Assembly (NCBI GenBank): GCA_022508745.1
Contig: JAFLUP010000012.1
Location: 1 to 44,344 of the forward strand
Direction of reading: 5' to 3'
Origin: Oscillospiraceae bacterium
Lineage (GTDB): Bacteria > Bacillota > Clostridia > Oscillospirales > CAG-382
Length of the DNA: 44,344 nt
The number at the start of each line of letters is the position of its first letter. Position 1 is the stretch's first letter. The notes beneath the pieces are model-generated. The model worked only from the letters and a program-made list of their open reading frames with translations, had not been told where the DNA came from and searched no databases. This document shows, one piece after another, positions 8,190-15,961 of this stretch. The position numbers and the translations under genes are program-made.

Positions 8190-9092
8190 ATGAAAAAGAG
8201 ACTCGCAATTCTTTTGGTCGCAGTCTTTGCGCTGACCTGCGCTTTCACTGCGCTCTCCGCAAGCGCCGCGTCCTATACGGACAAAATCGACCTGCTCCCC
8301 GCAAGCGAGGATGAGATCAAGGTCAACGGCGGCGTGCCGCTCTATGAACTGAAAGACGGCAAACTGTACCTCACCCGCGACGGCGCAAACGACATCGCAT
8401 GGCCCTCTATCGTTTACGAAGTGAATCTGGAAGTGGACCTGTCCGAAACGCCCTACCTGCACATGAGCTTTGAAACCTCCGGTGTGGGCGACAGAGGCGT
8501 GAACGGTCACATCAATTACTCCATCGGCGACGGCGAAGTGACCAGCGCGCAGCTTTCCGCCATCGGTGCCAATGACGTAGGCGCCATTGATGACTATCGC
8601 GATACTGCCGACGTCATCGCAGACCTTTCCAAGTTCCTCGGCACCGACGAAACCATCTACATCCACAGCATCGACCTGTCCGTCTACGGCGGCATGGGCG
8701 AGACCATCATCTGGAACACCCTCGCTCTTGCATCCTCCGGCGAAGGGACCGACGAGCCTTCCGAGGAACCCTCCGAGGAACCCTCCGAAGAGCCTTCCGA
8801 AGAACCCTCCGAGGAGCCTTCCGACGAGCCCACTTCCGAGGAGCCCTCCGAGGAACCTTCCGCTGACCCCACTCCCAGCGAGTCTTCCGGCACGGAAGAC
8901 CCCTCTTCCGACAAGACCGACGGCGAAAGCAAACCCGCCGATTCCTCCGAACCCAAGAGCGATGTAGTCAATTCCTCCGATTCCGCTGACGAATCCTCCG
9001 ACGGGAACCTGTGGCTCATCATCGGCATCGTCGCCGCTGTTGTAGTCATCGGCGCGGTCGTGGTCGTCATCATCATCAAGAAGAAGAAGTAA
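8190..9092 (+). CDS. Secreted membrane-anchored protein, paralogous domain plus (EEPS)n stalk
   Basis: The 300-residue product has a signal peptide (LTCAFTALSASAAS), one copy of the shared beta-type domain at about residues 29-183 (AWPSIVYEV, TPYLHMSFETSGVGDRG, DLSVYGGMGETIIWNTLALA), a long Glu/Pro/Ser stalk, and a C-terminal membrane helix (LIIGIVAAVVVIGAVVVVII) ending in four lysines. It lacks the TGD motif of the neighbouring 6342 product, so it is likely held in the membrane, not sortase-linked. The open frame begins at 8157, but that ATG overlaps the transcription start region; ATG 8190 is preceded by AAAGGAG at a good distance and starts the signal peptide. Function is not known. Confidence 0.85.
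   Translation: MKKRLAILLVAVFALTCAFTALSASAASYTDKIDLLPASEDEIKVNGGVPLYELKDGKLYLTRDGANDIAWPSIVYEVNLEVDLSETPYLHMSFETSGVGDRGVNGHINYSIGDGEVTSAQLSAIGANDVGAIDDYRDTADVIADLSKFLGTDETIYIHSIDLSVYGGMGETIIWNTLALASSGEGTDEPSEEPSEEPSEEPSEEPSEEPSDEPTSEEPSEEPSADPTPSESSGTEDPSSDKTDGESKPADSSEPKSDVVNSSDSADESSDGNLWLIIGIVAAVVVIGAVVVVIIIKKKK
8754..8862 (+). repeat. In-frame tandem repeat encoding the (EEPS)n stalk
   Basis: Twelve-base units of the form GAGGAACCCTCC, with synonymous variation (GAA/GAG, CCC/CCT), are repeated about nine times and encode EEPS. The synonymous drift suggests selection for the peptide, not recent slippage. Confidence 0.8.
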
Positions 9093-9117
9093 GCCGGAAA
9101 CGTTCCGAACGTTCATG

Positions 9118-9146
9118 AAAGGGGCTGCGTTCCGCAGCCCCTTTTT
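9118..9146 (+). terminator. Intrinsic terminator after the 8190 gene
   Basis: GGGGCTGCG/CGCAGCCCC (loop TTC) flanked by AAA and TTTTT. Confidence 0.93.
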
Positions 9147-9179
9147 CACAAAAATTGTCGGTTTCAGGAGGATTCAAGC

Positions 9180-11363
9180 ATGACCCCTCTTTTGGAAGGA
9201 TTGAACGACGCCCAGCGGGAGGCGGTCACGTCTACCGAAGGGTATATCCGCGTGCTTGCGGGGGCGGGCTCCGGCAAGACCCGGGCGCTGGCGCACCGGT
9301 TCGCGTATCTGGTAAACGAGCTGGGCATCCTGCCCAGCAGGATCCTATGCGTCACTTTCACCAATAAATCCGCCAACGAGATGCGCCGTCGCATCCACCG
9401 GCTCACCGGCGACAACGACACCGGCTATATCAATACCTTCCACGGCTTCTGCGTCTCCGTTCTGCAGGAGGACAGCTTCGCCGTACAATACCCCAAGAGC
9501 TTTCTGGTGCTGGACAACTCCGATATCGACTCCATGCTGAAAATCATCTACGACGAGCGGGGGCTGACCCTGCGGGACATGACCTTCGGGAACGCCCGGG
9601 ATCTGTTCGAGATCCGCAAGGGCGTGACAGAGCCCAACTACTATCTGGATCTGATCGACCTTTCCCTCGACGACCTGCGACGCAAGTACGAACAAGCGGT
9701 AGACGTGCAGGACATCCTCTTTTACGGCTACCTGTACCAGCAGAAGAAGTGCTTCGGGCTGGATTACAACGACCTGCTCTTTTTCACCCTTCATATCTTT
9801 GAACGTCACGCCGACATCCGCCGAAAATGGCAGGAGCGGCTGGAATATATCATGATCGACGAGTTTCAGGACATCGACGCCCCTCAATACCGGCTCATGG
9901 AGGTGCTCTGCGGCTACCACGGGAACCTGTTCATCGTGGGGGATCCGGACCAGACCATCTACACCTGGCGGGGCGCGAACGTGAACTATCTCCTGCACTT
10001 CGACCAGACCTTCCCCAACGTGAAAACCATCCCGATGATGTTAAACTACCGCTCCACGCCCCAGATCCTTGCGGTGGCAAACTCCCTGATCGCAAAAAAC
10101 AAACACCGCATCCCCAAGGAGCTGCTCCCCACCCAGCCGGAGGGGGAAAGCGTCCTTTGTCACCATGGGGCAAACGCGGAAGCGGAAGCCCTCTGGATCG
10201 CTTCCCAAATCGAAACGCTGCACGAAAGCGGCGTCCCCTTTCGGGAGATCGCGGTCCTCTACCGCGCTCACTACCTGACCCGCTCCATCGAGGATGTCTT
10301 TCTGCGCCGGAAGCTGCCCTACGCCATTTACAGCGGCGTGCAGTTCTTCGACCGGGCAGAGATCAAGGACGCCCTCTCCTACCTGCGCATGGTGGCGTAT
10401 CAAGACGACCTTTCCTTCCGCCGCATCGCCAACGTCCCCCGTCGCAACCTCGGGGAGCGGCGCATGGGCTTTCTGGAGGACTATGCCGCGAAACAGGATT
10501 GCTCCCTCTATGAAGCCCTTCGGCAAAACGCCGAAAACGAGCTGTTCAAGGGCACGCAGGCGAACCGCTTCCTGCGTCTGGTGGACGCATTTTCGGCGGA
10601 TCACACTTCCCGCCCCGTCTCCGAGCTGCTCTCCGCCCTGCTGGATGAAAGCGGCTACGAACGGATGCTCCGTACAGAGGGCAGCCAGGAACGGCTGGAC
10701 AATCTCGCGGAGCTGAAGCAATCCATCTATGAATACGAAACCACCTGCGGGGAAGAATGTACACTGGAGCATTACCTCGCCCGGGTCGCCCTGTTCACCA
10801 ACAGCGACGCGGCGGACGAAAGCCGAAACGGCGGCGACAAGGTCCGTCTGATGACCGTCCATGCGGCGAAGGGGCTGGAATTCCCCCATGTATTCCTGTG
10901 CGCCATGAACGAGGGCAGCTTCCCCACCCGCAAGGTCAATACGCTGGAGGGCATGGAGGAGGAGCGCCGTCTCGCCTTCGTCGCCGTCACCCGTGCAAAG
11001 AAAACCCTTTGCCTTTCCGAAGCGGAGGGCAGGAATCTGGACGGCTCCCCCCGCTACCCCTCCCGCTTCCTGCTGGAGATCGACCAAAGCCTGCTGACCC
11101 ACACCGCCCCGCCGCCGGAAAGCCTGCTGACGGAAGCGCGGGAGGTCATCGCGAACAGCGACCGGCAGATGAAAGCGGCGGAAAACCACGCAAAAACCCG
11201 TTTCCCCGTGGGACAGCGGGTCAAACACGCCGTTTTCGGCGTAGGCGAAATACTGGAAGTGGACGAGGGGCAATCCTGCTATCGCATCCGCTTCCACGGC
11301 ATCGACACCCCCCGCGCCATCTCCTTCCGCGTGAAGCTGGAAGCCTATCCGGAGGAATTATGA
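9180..11363 (+). CDS. UvrD/PcrA-family superfamily 1 DNA helicase
   Basis: The 727-residue protein carries the full SF1A helicase motif set: Q-motif region LNDAQREAV, Walker A AGAGSGKT, motif Ia VTFTNKSANEM, motif II MIDEFQDID, motif III VGDPDQTIYTWRGA, motif IV LNYRST, motif V MTVHAAKGLEF and motif VI RRLAFVAVTRAKKTL. The C-terminal ~55 residues (GQRVKHAVFGVGEILEV) resemble the PcrA C-terminal Tudor-like RNA-polymerase-binding domain. It unwinds DNA 3' to 5' in repair and replication. The start has a good AGGAGG site. No promoter is visible between the preceding terminator and the start. Its stop overlaps the next gene's start by four bases. PcrA is likely, but a second UvrD paralogue cannot be excluded. 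Confidence 0.93.
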   Translation: MTPLLEGLNDAQREAVTSTEGYIRVLAGAGSGKTRALAHRFAYLVNELGILPSRILCVTFTNKSANEMRRRIHRLTGDNDTGYINTFHGFCVSVLQEDSFAVQYPKSFLVLDNSDIDSMLKIIYDERGLTLRDMTFGNARDLFEIRKGVTEPNYYLDLIDLSLDDLRRKYEQAVDVQDILFYGYLYQQKKCFGLDYNDLLFFTLHIFERHADIRRKWQERLEYIMIDEFQDIDAPQYRLMEVLCGYHGNLFIVGDPDQTIYTWRGANVNYLLHFDQTFPNVKTIPMMLNYRSTPQILAVANSLIAKNKHRIPKELLPTQPEGESVLCHHGANAEAEALWIASQIETLHESGVPFREIAVLYRAHYLTRSIEDVFLRRKLPYAIYSGVQFFDRAEIKDALSYLRMVAYQDDLSFRRIANVPRRNLGERRMGFLEDYAAKQDCSLYEALRQNAENELFKGTQANRFLRLVDAFSADHTSRPVSELLSALLDESGYERMLRTEGSQERLDNLAELKQSIYEYETTCGEECTLEHYLARVALFTNSDAADESRNGGDKVRLMTVHAAKGLEFPHVFLCAMNEGSFPTRKVNTLEGMEEERRLAFVAVTRAKKTLCLSEAEGRNLDGSPRYPSRFLLEIDQSLLTHTAPPPESLLTEAREVIANSDRQMKAAENHAKTRFPVGQRVKHAVFGVGEILEVDEGQSCYRIRFHGIDTPRAISFRVKLEAYPEEL

Positions 11364-12502
11364 ACTTTCTTCTATTAAGCTGCCCCAGCGGCGAAGGACA
11401 CAACAGCGCACGCCGCGCCATTGCGGAGGAGCTGGACCGGCAGGGCGTCACCTATACCATGGCGGACCCTGTCTCCTTCCAGAGCGAACGGGCACAGCGG
11501 ATGGCGGCGGGGGCCTACAACTCCCTGATCCGTCGGTCCCCCCGCGCCTTCGGTCTGCTCTACCGGGCAGGCGCCCTTTACAGCGGAACGCATCTGCGCT
11601 CCCCGGTGTACTTCGCTAACGCCCACTATTCCGAAAATCTATATACCTACATTCTCGAAAACGGCTTTGACGCCGTCATTTCCACCCACCTGTTCGGTAT
11701 GGAAGCGCTTACGGCCATCCGCCGCCGGCAGAAGGTCACGTTCCCCAGCTTCGGCGTGCTGACGGACTACACCTGCATCCCCTTCCTGCGGGAGGTAGAT
11801 CTGGACCTCTGCTTCGTCCCCCACGAGGAGGTGCGGCAGGAGCTCATCCGCAAGGGGGTTCCCGCGTCCACCGTGGAGGTGAGCGGCATCCCCGTTTCCG
11901 CGCAGCTCCGTGCCCAGATCGACCGCGCGCAAGCCCGGGAACAACTGGGACTGCCCCGGGACAGAAAGGTCTACCTGATCCTGACCGGCGGTGTGGGCTG
12001 CGGACACGTCTGCGTGCTGTGTGACGAGCTGCTGCGCATCGGCGGGGAGGATGGGTTTGTCTGCGTGCTGACCGGCCGCAACGAAACGCTCCGGGAGCAG
12101 TTGCAAGCCCGCTTCGGATCAAATGCCCCCTTTCAGGCGATCCCCTTCACGGAGCAGGTGCCCTTGTATATGCGGGCGGCGGACGTGGTCATCTCCAAAC
12201 CCGGCGGACTTTCCAGCACGGAAGCGGCGGTGGCAAACGTGCCGCTGGTGCATTTCGGCGCCATCCCCGGGTGCGAGACGAAGAACGCCGCGTTCTTTTC
12301 CCGCCACGGGCTCTCCCTCTGGGGAAAACAGGAGCGGAAAGCCATCGCCTTCGCCGCACAACTGGCGCATGACCCCGCCCAAGCGGAGGAAATGCGCAGA
12401 AAGCAGCGGGAGGTGCTCTCCCCCTACGGGGCGGAGACCATCCTGCGCCGCATCGCGGAAACCCTCGGCAAGACCGACGGAAAGGAGAATACGGAGCCAT
12501 GA
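11360..12502 (+). CDS. MGDG synthase/UgtP-like glycosyltransferase (GT28 family)
   Basis: The 380-residue protein starts LLLSCPSGEGHNSARRAI, the N-terminal motif of monogalactosyl-diacylglycerol synthase-type and processive diacylglycerol glucosyltransferases. The C-terminal half contains VYLILTGGVGCGH and the nucleotide-sugar binding motif ISKPGGLSSTEAAV. It likely transfers a hexose from a UDP-sugar to diacylglycerol at the inner membrane surface. The gene overlaps both neighbours by four bases (ATGA at 11360-11363 and at 12499-12502), and GGAGG lies four bases before its start. Its coupling to plsY supports a membrane-lipid role. Confidence 0.88.
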   Translation: MNFLLLSCPSGEGHNSARRAIAEELDRQGVTYTMADPVSFQSERAQRMAAGAYNSLIRRSPRAFGLLYRAGALYSGTHLRSPVYFANAHYSENLYTYILENGFDAVISTHLFGMEALTAIRRRQKVTFPSFGVLTDYTCIPFLREVDLDLCFVPHEEVRQELIRKGVPASTVEVSGIPVSAQLRAQIDRAQAREQLGLPRDRKVYLILTGGVGCGHVCVLCDELLRIGGEDGFVCVLTGRNETLREQLQARFGSNAPFQAIPFTEQVPLYMRAADVVISKPGGLSSTEAAVANVPLVHFGAIPGCETKNAAFFSRHGLSLWGKQERKAIAFAAQLAHDPAQAEEMRRKQREVLSPYGAETILRRIAETLGKTDGKENTEP

Positions 12503-13140
12503 TGCAGCTCTTCCATAACCATATCTTCCTGTGGTGCGTCCTGATTTTCGGCGGGTTTTTCAACGGGAGCGTCATGTTCAGCCGGCTGTTGCCCCTGCTC
12601 ATCACCGGGAAGGACGTCACCGCCGAAAGCGACGACCGCAACCCCGGCGCCGCCAACGCCTTCACCACCTGCGGAGTGGCGGTGGGGATGCTCTGCCTGC
12701 TGCTGGATATGCTCAAGGGCTTCCTGCCGGTGTTTCTGGGGCGTATGCTGCTCAATACGGAGGACCTGCTGTTCGCTCTGGTGATCGTTTCCCCCGTGCT
12801 GGGGCACGCCATCGCGCCGCTGAACCGGTTCCGCGGCGGGAAGTGCATCTCCACCTCCTTCGGCGTGACCATTGCGCTGATGCCCGGCTGCCTTGCCGCC
12901 CCCATCCTCGCGTTGCTGTATATCCTATTTTCCACGCTGATCCGCGTCAAACCCCATCGCCGCCGCAGCATCCTTGTGTTCGGTCTTTTTGCCCTCCTGA
13001 CCGTTCCTCCGCTTCTGTACGCCGGAAAGATCTCCTACGCCCTCGCCTGCGCGGTCATCGCCGTCACAGCGATCTATAAACACCACCGCGCCCCGCAGGA
13101 ACAACCGGCAGAAGAAAAAAATCGCGCGATGCGATCATAA
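12499..13140 (+). CDS. plsY: PlsY-like acyl-phosphate:glycerol-3-phosphate acyltransferase
   Basis: The 213-residue integral membrane protein shows PlsY features: FNGSVMFSRLLP near the first helix, DDRNPGAANAFTTCG (the DxR-PGAxN loop), LLLDMLKGFLPV, and LGHAIAPLNRFRGGKCIST (the GHxFPxxxxFxGGK loop). PlsY adds the first acyl chain to glycerol-3-phosphate. Several hydrophobic segments are visible and the tail is basic and hydrophilic. The motifs deviate in places (GHAIAP instead of GHxFP), so it may be a divergent paralogue and not the housekeeping copy. It is the last gene of the helicase-glycosyltransferase-plsY unit. Confidence 0.83.
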   Translation: MMQLFHNHIFLWCVLIFGGFFNGSVMFSRLLPLLITGKDVTAESDDRNPGAANAFTTCGVAVGMLCLLLDMLKGFLPVFLGRMLLNTEDLLFALVIVSPVLGHAIAPLNRFRGGKCISTSFGVTIALMPGCLAAPILALLYILFSTLIRVKPHRRRSILVFGLFALLTVPPLLYAGKISYALACAVIAVTAIYKHHRAPQEQPAEEKNRAMRS

Positions 13141-13155
13141 TATCGCATCTACCTA

Positions 13156-13184
13156 TTGCAATTTGCGCAAGTTTGTGGTATCAT
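13156..13184 (+). promoter_or_regulatory. Promoter of the SAM-riboswitch transcript
   Basis: TTGCAA (13156-13161), a 17-base spacer and TATCAT (13179-13184). Transcription would begin about where riboswitch helix P1 starts. Confidence 0.7.
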
Positions 13185-13187
13185 AAT

Positions 13188-13318
13188 CACACCTATCATG
13201 AGTGCGCGAGGGACAAGCCCGTTGACCGCACAGCAACCTGCCGGGAGGCAAGGTGCTAACGCTTGATCGATGGGTGTGAAAGTACAACGCACGCTCATCG
13301 TAACGATGGGCGTTTTTT
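13188..13318 (+). ncRNA. SAM-clan riboswitch (SAM-I/IV-like) with transcription-terminator expression platform
   Basis: P1 is CACACCTATC (13188-13197) with GATGGGTGTG (13269-13278). P2 is GTGCG/CGCAC (13202-13206/13227-13231) enclosing GAGGGACAAGCCC. The core then reads GCAACC (13233-13238), P3 CCTGCC/GGCAAGG with a GGGA loop, and GGTGCTAA (13252-13259). Loop bases CAAG (13214-13217) can pair with CTTG (13262-13265) as the expected pseudoknot. The P4 hairpin of classical SAM-I is missing between P3 and P1. Downstream, 13291-13300 pairs either with 13304-13313 followed by T6 (terminator) or with 13268-13277 (antiterminator). SAM binding should stabilise P1, free the terminator and switch the gene off. 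Confidence 0.87.
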
Positions 13319-13360
13319 CGTACTCATGAGGGAAACTTCACACCAATCGGAGGACGAAAA

Positions 13361-13807
13361 ATGCTTTCAAACCCCATCGCCGAAACCAACCGTATCTATG
13401 CCATCTGCGAAAACAGCGGGGACATCCTGCCGGGAGACGCCTTCCATGGCCTTTTCCTTGCCGAGCGGGACGACAGACTTCCTTCCGGGCTTACACGATC
13501 CAGAATGATCTGCTGCGGAACAATCCGTGATGATGAATTGCTGTTCCGCACTGAGGACGGACGCTGCTATTTTTCCATCCGCGGCGGTTGGGGAAGCCGG
13601 AACGGGGAACTATACGGACTGCGTGTCGGCCTTTTCCACGACTTCCGGCATCCCACCACGGCGGAGACCGTCCCCGCCGAAGCTGCGGCAACCCTCGAAG
13701 CCTATCTCGCCCGGAGCCGCTCCTTTCACAACGCGATGGCATACTACGCGAAGAAACGCACACTGGACGCGATCCTCTCCGTTATGAAAAACGCGAAAAA
13801 AGAATAA
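13361..13807 (+). CDS. Unknown 148-residue protein under SAM-riboswitch control
   Basis: I do not recognise this protein. It is soluble-looking, without signal peptide or membrane segment. It is moderately rich in Cys and aromatic residues in its first two thirds (RIYAICENSGDILPGDAF; MICCGTIRDDELLF; GRCYFSIRGGWG), and ends in a helical, basic part (FHNAMAYYAKKRTLDAIL; VMKNAKKE). GGAGG lies 9 bases before the ATG. It is the only gene between the riboswitch terminator and a bidirectional terminator, so it is the sole target of the switch. That regulation suggests a role in methionine/SAM supply or sulfur metabolism. This is inference from position only. Confidence 0.75.
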   Translation: MLSNPIAETNRIYAICENSGDILPGDAFHGLFLAERDDRLPSGLTRSRMICCGTIRDDELLFRTEDGRCYFSIRGGWGSRNGELYGLRVGLFHDFRHPTTAETVPAEAAATLEAYLARSRSFHNAMAYYAKKRTLDAILSVMKNAKKE

Positions 13808-13812
13808 AAAAT

Positions 13813-13848
13813 CCCCCGGAAAACGGTGCCGTCACCGCCTTCCGGGGT
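13813..13848. terminator. Bidirectional terminator between the riboswitch gene and birA
   Basis: CCCCGGAA (13814-13821) pairs with TTCCGGGG (13840-13847), with an inner GGTG/CACC stem. On the minus strand it is followed by GATTTTTTA; on the plus strand by TTCATTTT. Confidence 0.87.
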
Positions 13849-13856
13849 TCATTTTC

Positions 13857-14807
13857 TCATTTCACCTTCACCGAGACTTCTCCGCTGTTAAGCGCGCGAA
13901 GGGTTCCGCTGCCGTCATCTACGAGCAATTCTCCCCGGTCATTGATGTCCACAGCGCGAGCGGAAAACTGCTCCGTTCCCCGGGTCACCAACACCTCCTG
14001 CCCCAGCACGAAACAGCGTTCGCTGTACGACTTGAGATACGTCCCGTCCCGCAGGATGGCGTCGATATCCGCAAACCGCCGGAGCAGTGCCGACGCCAGC
14101 CGGTTGCGGTCCACGATCACGCCGGTCTCCGTCTCCAGATCGGTGACAATGGAACGGAGCTCCTCCGGCAACACCGTTTTGCGCACATTGATCCCGATGC
14201 CCACCACCGCGTAAGCGAAGGAGCCGGTCTCGAAATCCACCGACGCTTCCGTCAGGATGCCGCAGATCTTCTTCCCGCCCAGATACACGTCGTTGACCCA
14301 CTTGATGGCGGCAGATCCGCCGGTCAGTTCCTCAATGGCTTCCGCCACCGCCACCGCCGCGTAGGTGGTCAGAAGCGCGCCGTCCTCCCCGCGGATGGCG
14401 GGGTGCAGAATGAGGGTAAGATACAACCCCGCGCCGGACGGAGAGAAGAAGGAACGCCCCATGCGCCCCTTGCCGCCCTCCTGCCGGTCGGCGATGACGC
14501 AAACCTTCCTTGCGCCCCCCGCCGCCAGCTCTTTGGCGCGGTCGTTGGTGGAGCCGAGACAATCGTGCAGCTCCACGGTATACCCGCCGTCCCCCATGTG
14601 GGAGATGGCTGCCGCGGAAAGTTTGTCGCATCCGGCAAGCACATAGCCCCGATTGGGACCCGCTTCCACCGCGAACCCCTCGGCGCGCAGCTGTTTGACG
14701 GCCTTCCACACCGCGCTGCGGGTCACCCCCAGCTTTTTCGCCAGCGCCTCGCCGCTGCAGGTGTCCCCCTCCAGCAGCGCTTGCAGGACTTGCTCCTTCA
14801 GGCTCAT
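13857..14807 (-). CDS. birA: Bifunctional biotin operon repressor / biotin-protein ligase
   Basis: The 316-residue product begins with a winged helix-turn-helix (residues about 1-60: SGEALAKKLGVTRSAVWKAV), followed by the biotin ligase catalytic core: STNDRAKELA, ADRQEGGKGRMGRSFFSP (biotinoyl-AMP loop, family GRGRxGR) and IKWVNDVYLGGKKICGIL (KWPND motif, here KWVND). The C-terminal ~50 residues form the small SH3-like domain. It attaches biotin to acetyl-CoA or other carboxylase carrier proteins and, through the DNA-binding domain, can repress biotin genes. No biotin gene is adjacent. The start overlaps the kdgK stop by four bases (ATGA on the minus strand). Confidence 0.95.
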   Translation of the reverse strand: MSLKEQVLQALLEGDTCSGEALAKKLGVTRSAVWKAVKQLRAEGFAVEAGPNRGYVLAGCDKLSAAAISHMGDGGYTVELHDCLGSTNDRAKELAAGGARKVCVIADRQEGGKGRMGRSFFSPSGAGLYLTLILHPAIRGEDGALLTTYAAVAVAEAIEELTGGSAAIKWVNDVYLGGKKICGILTEASVDFETGSFAYAVVGIGINVRKTVLPEELRSIVTDLETETGVIVDRNRLASALLRRFADIDAILRDGTYLKSYSERCFVLGQEVLVTRGTEQFSARAVDINDRGELLVDDGSGTLRALNSGEVSVKVK

Positions 14808-15823
14808 CTCTGTACGCGCCCGGAGCCGTCGCCACCGCAGAGCGCAAGGACCTCCGGCACCGTCACCGCGTTGAAGTCCCCCTCCACGCTGTGCTTCAGG
14901 CAGGAGGCCGCCACCGCGAATTCCAGCGACGAAGCGTCGTCCATGCCGCTGGTCTGTCCGTAGATCAACCCCGCGCCGAAGCTGTCCCCGCCGCCCACGC
15001 GATCCACGATCTGCATATCGTACTTTTTGGAAACCAACAGTTCCTTGCCGTTGTACAAAAGCCCCGACCAGCGGTTACGGGAGGCGGAAACCGATTCCCG
15101 CAGAGTGATCGCCACCTTTTTCACCCCGAAACGCGCCATCAGCTGCTCCGCCACCCCGCGGTAGCCCTCCAGATCGATCTCCCCGCGGGTCACGTCGCTC
15201 TTTTCCGCCCGGATACCGAACACGTCGGAGGCGTCCTCCTCGTTGGCGATGAGCAGGTCCACATAGGGCATCAGTCCCGCCATGACCTCCCCCGCCTTTT
15301 CCCGGGTCCAGAGCTTCTTGCGGTAGTTCAGGTCGCAGGAGACCGGAACCCCCGCCGCCTTTGCGGCTTTGCAGGCCTCCAGCGTCAGCGCCGCGACGGA
15401 ATCCCCCAGCGCCGGCGTGATGCCGGTGAAGTGGAACCACTCCGCGTTCGAAAACACGGCTTCCCAATCCACGTCGCCGGGGCGCAGTCCCGCTGCAACC
15501 GAGCCGGCGCGGTCATAAATCACCTTCGACGGGCGCTGGGACGCCCCTTTTTCGCAGAAATAAATGCCCATGCGCCCGGATTTGCGCAGGATGAACCGGG
15601 TGTCCACCCCCCAGCGGCGCAGCTGCCCGATACAGGCTGTGCCGATGTCGTTTTCCGGCAGCCCGGTCACGAAGACGGCTTCCTTCCCGAAGTTGCAGAG
15701 GGAAACCGCCACGTTCGCCTCCCCGCCGCCGAAGGTCGCTTCATAGCTCCCCGTCTGCACGAACCGTTGATAGGTGGGCGGCTGGAGCCGCAGCATGATT
15801 TCTCCGAATGTTACGATGGACAT
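14804..15823 (-). CDS. kdgK: PfkB-family sugar kinase, probable 2-keto-3-deoxygluconate kinase
   Basis: The 339-residue product is a ribokinase-fold kinase. It opens SIVTFGEIMLRLQPP, has ATFGGGEANVAVSLCNFG (substrate site), CDLNYRKKLW, and the PfkB signature DRVGGGDSFGAGLIYG containing the catalytic Asp. The N-terminus and the NYR segment resemble KDG kinases that phosphorylate 2-keto-3-deoxygluconate from pectin/hexuronate breakdown; other acidic sugars are possible. Of two in-frame ATGs (15829 and 15823), the second lies 7 bases after GGAGGA and is preferred. The open frame continues far upstream to 16786, but that part is not coding. It is co-transcribed with birA. Confidence 0.88.
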   Translation of the reverse strand: MSIVTFGEIMLRLQPPTYQRFVQTGSYEATFGGGEANVAVSLCNFGKEAVFVTGLPENDIGTACIGQLRRWGVDTRFILRKSGRMGIYFCEKGASQRPSKVIYDRAGSVAAGLRPGDVDWEAVFSNAEWFHFTGITPALGDSVAALTLEACKAAKAAGVPVSCDLNYRKKLWTREKAGEVMAGLMPYVDLLIANEEDASDVFGIRAEKSDVTRGEIDLEGYRGVAEQLMARFGVKKVAITLRESVSASRNRWSGLLYNGKELLVSKKYDMQIVDRVGGGDSFGAGLIYGQTSGMDDASSLEFAVAASCLKHSVEGDFNAVTVPEVLALCGGDGSGRVQR

Positions 15824-15857
15824 GATCATATCCTCCTTTTCCTCTCTTTTCGCTTTC

Positions 15858-15886
15858 ATTATATCCCTTTTGCCGCGTCCTGTCAA
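15858..15886 (-). promoter_or_regulatory. kdgK-birA promoter
   Basis: On the minus strand TTGACA (15886-15881), a 17-base spacer and TATAAT (15863-15858), both perfect consensus. Confidence 0.9.
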
Positions 15887-15917
15887 GCATAAACCCGTCC
15901 GTCTCCGCATAGGAATA

Positions 15918-15929
15918 CTCTGTACAGAG
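15918..15929. promoter_or_regulatory. 12-bp palindrome CTCTGTACAGAG, possible operator
   Basis: A perfect palindrome lies 33 bases upstream of the membrane-protein gene at 15962 and 32 bases upstream of the kdgK -35. The binding protein is unknown. Confidence 0.35.
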
Positions 15930-15961
15930 ATAGAACAAAACGAAAGGACCGGTCTCCCCTT

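Noticed and set aside
8754-8862. Regular repeats considered as a CRISPR array
   Set aside because: Units are 12 bases, contiguous and in-frame inside a coding region; there are no spacers. No CRISPR array or cas gene is seen in the window.
6297-9149. A 950-codon open frame on the minus strand across two secreted-protein genes
   Set aside because: It is antisense to two genes with promoters, signal peptides and terminators, runs through their terminators, and its product is low-complexity Gly/Val/Asp. GC-rich codon bias explains the lack of stops.
13263-13508. An 81-codon frame starting in the riboswitch
   Set aside because: It begins in riboswitch helix P1 and runs through the terminator; the frame at 13361 has a proper ribosome binding site.
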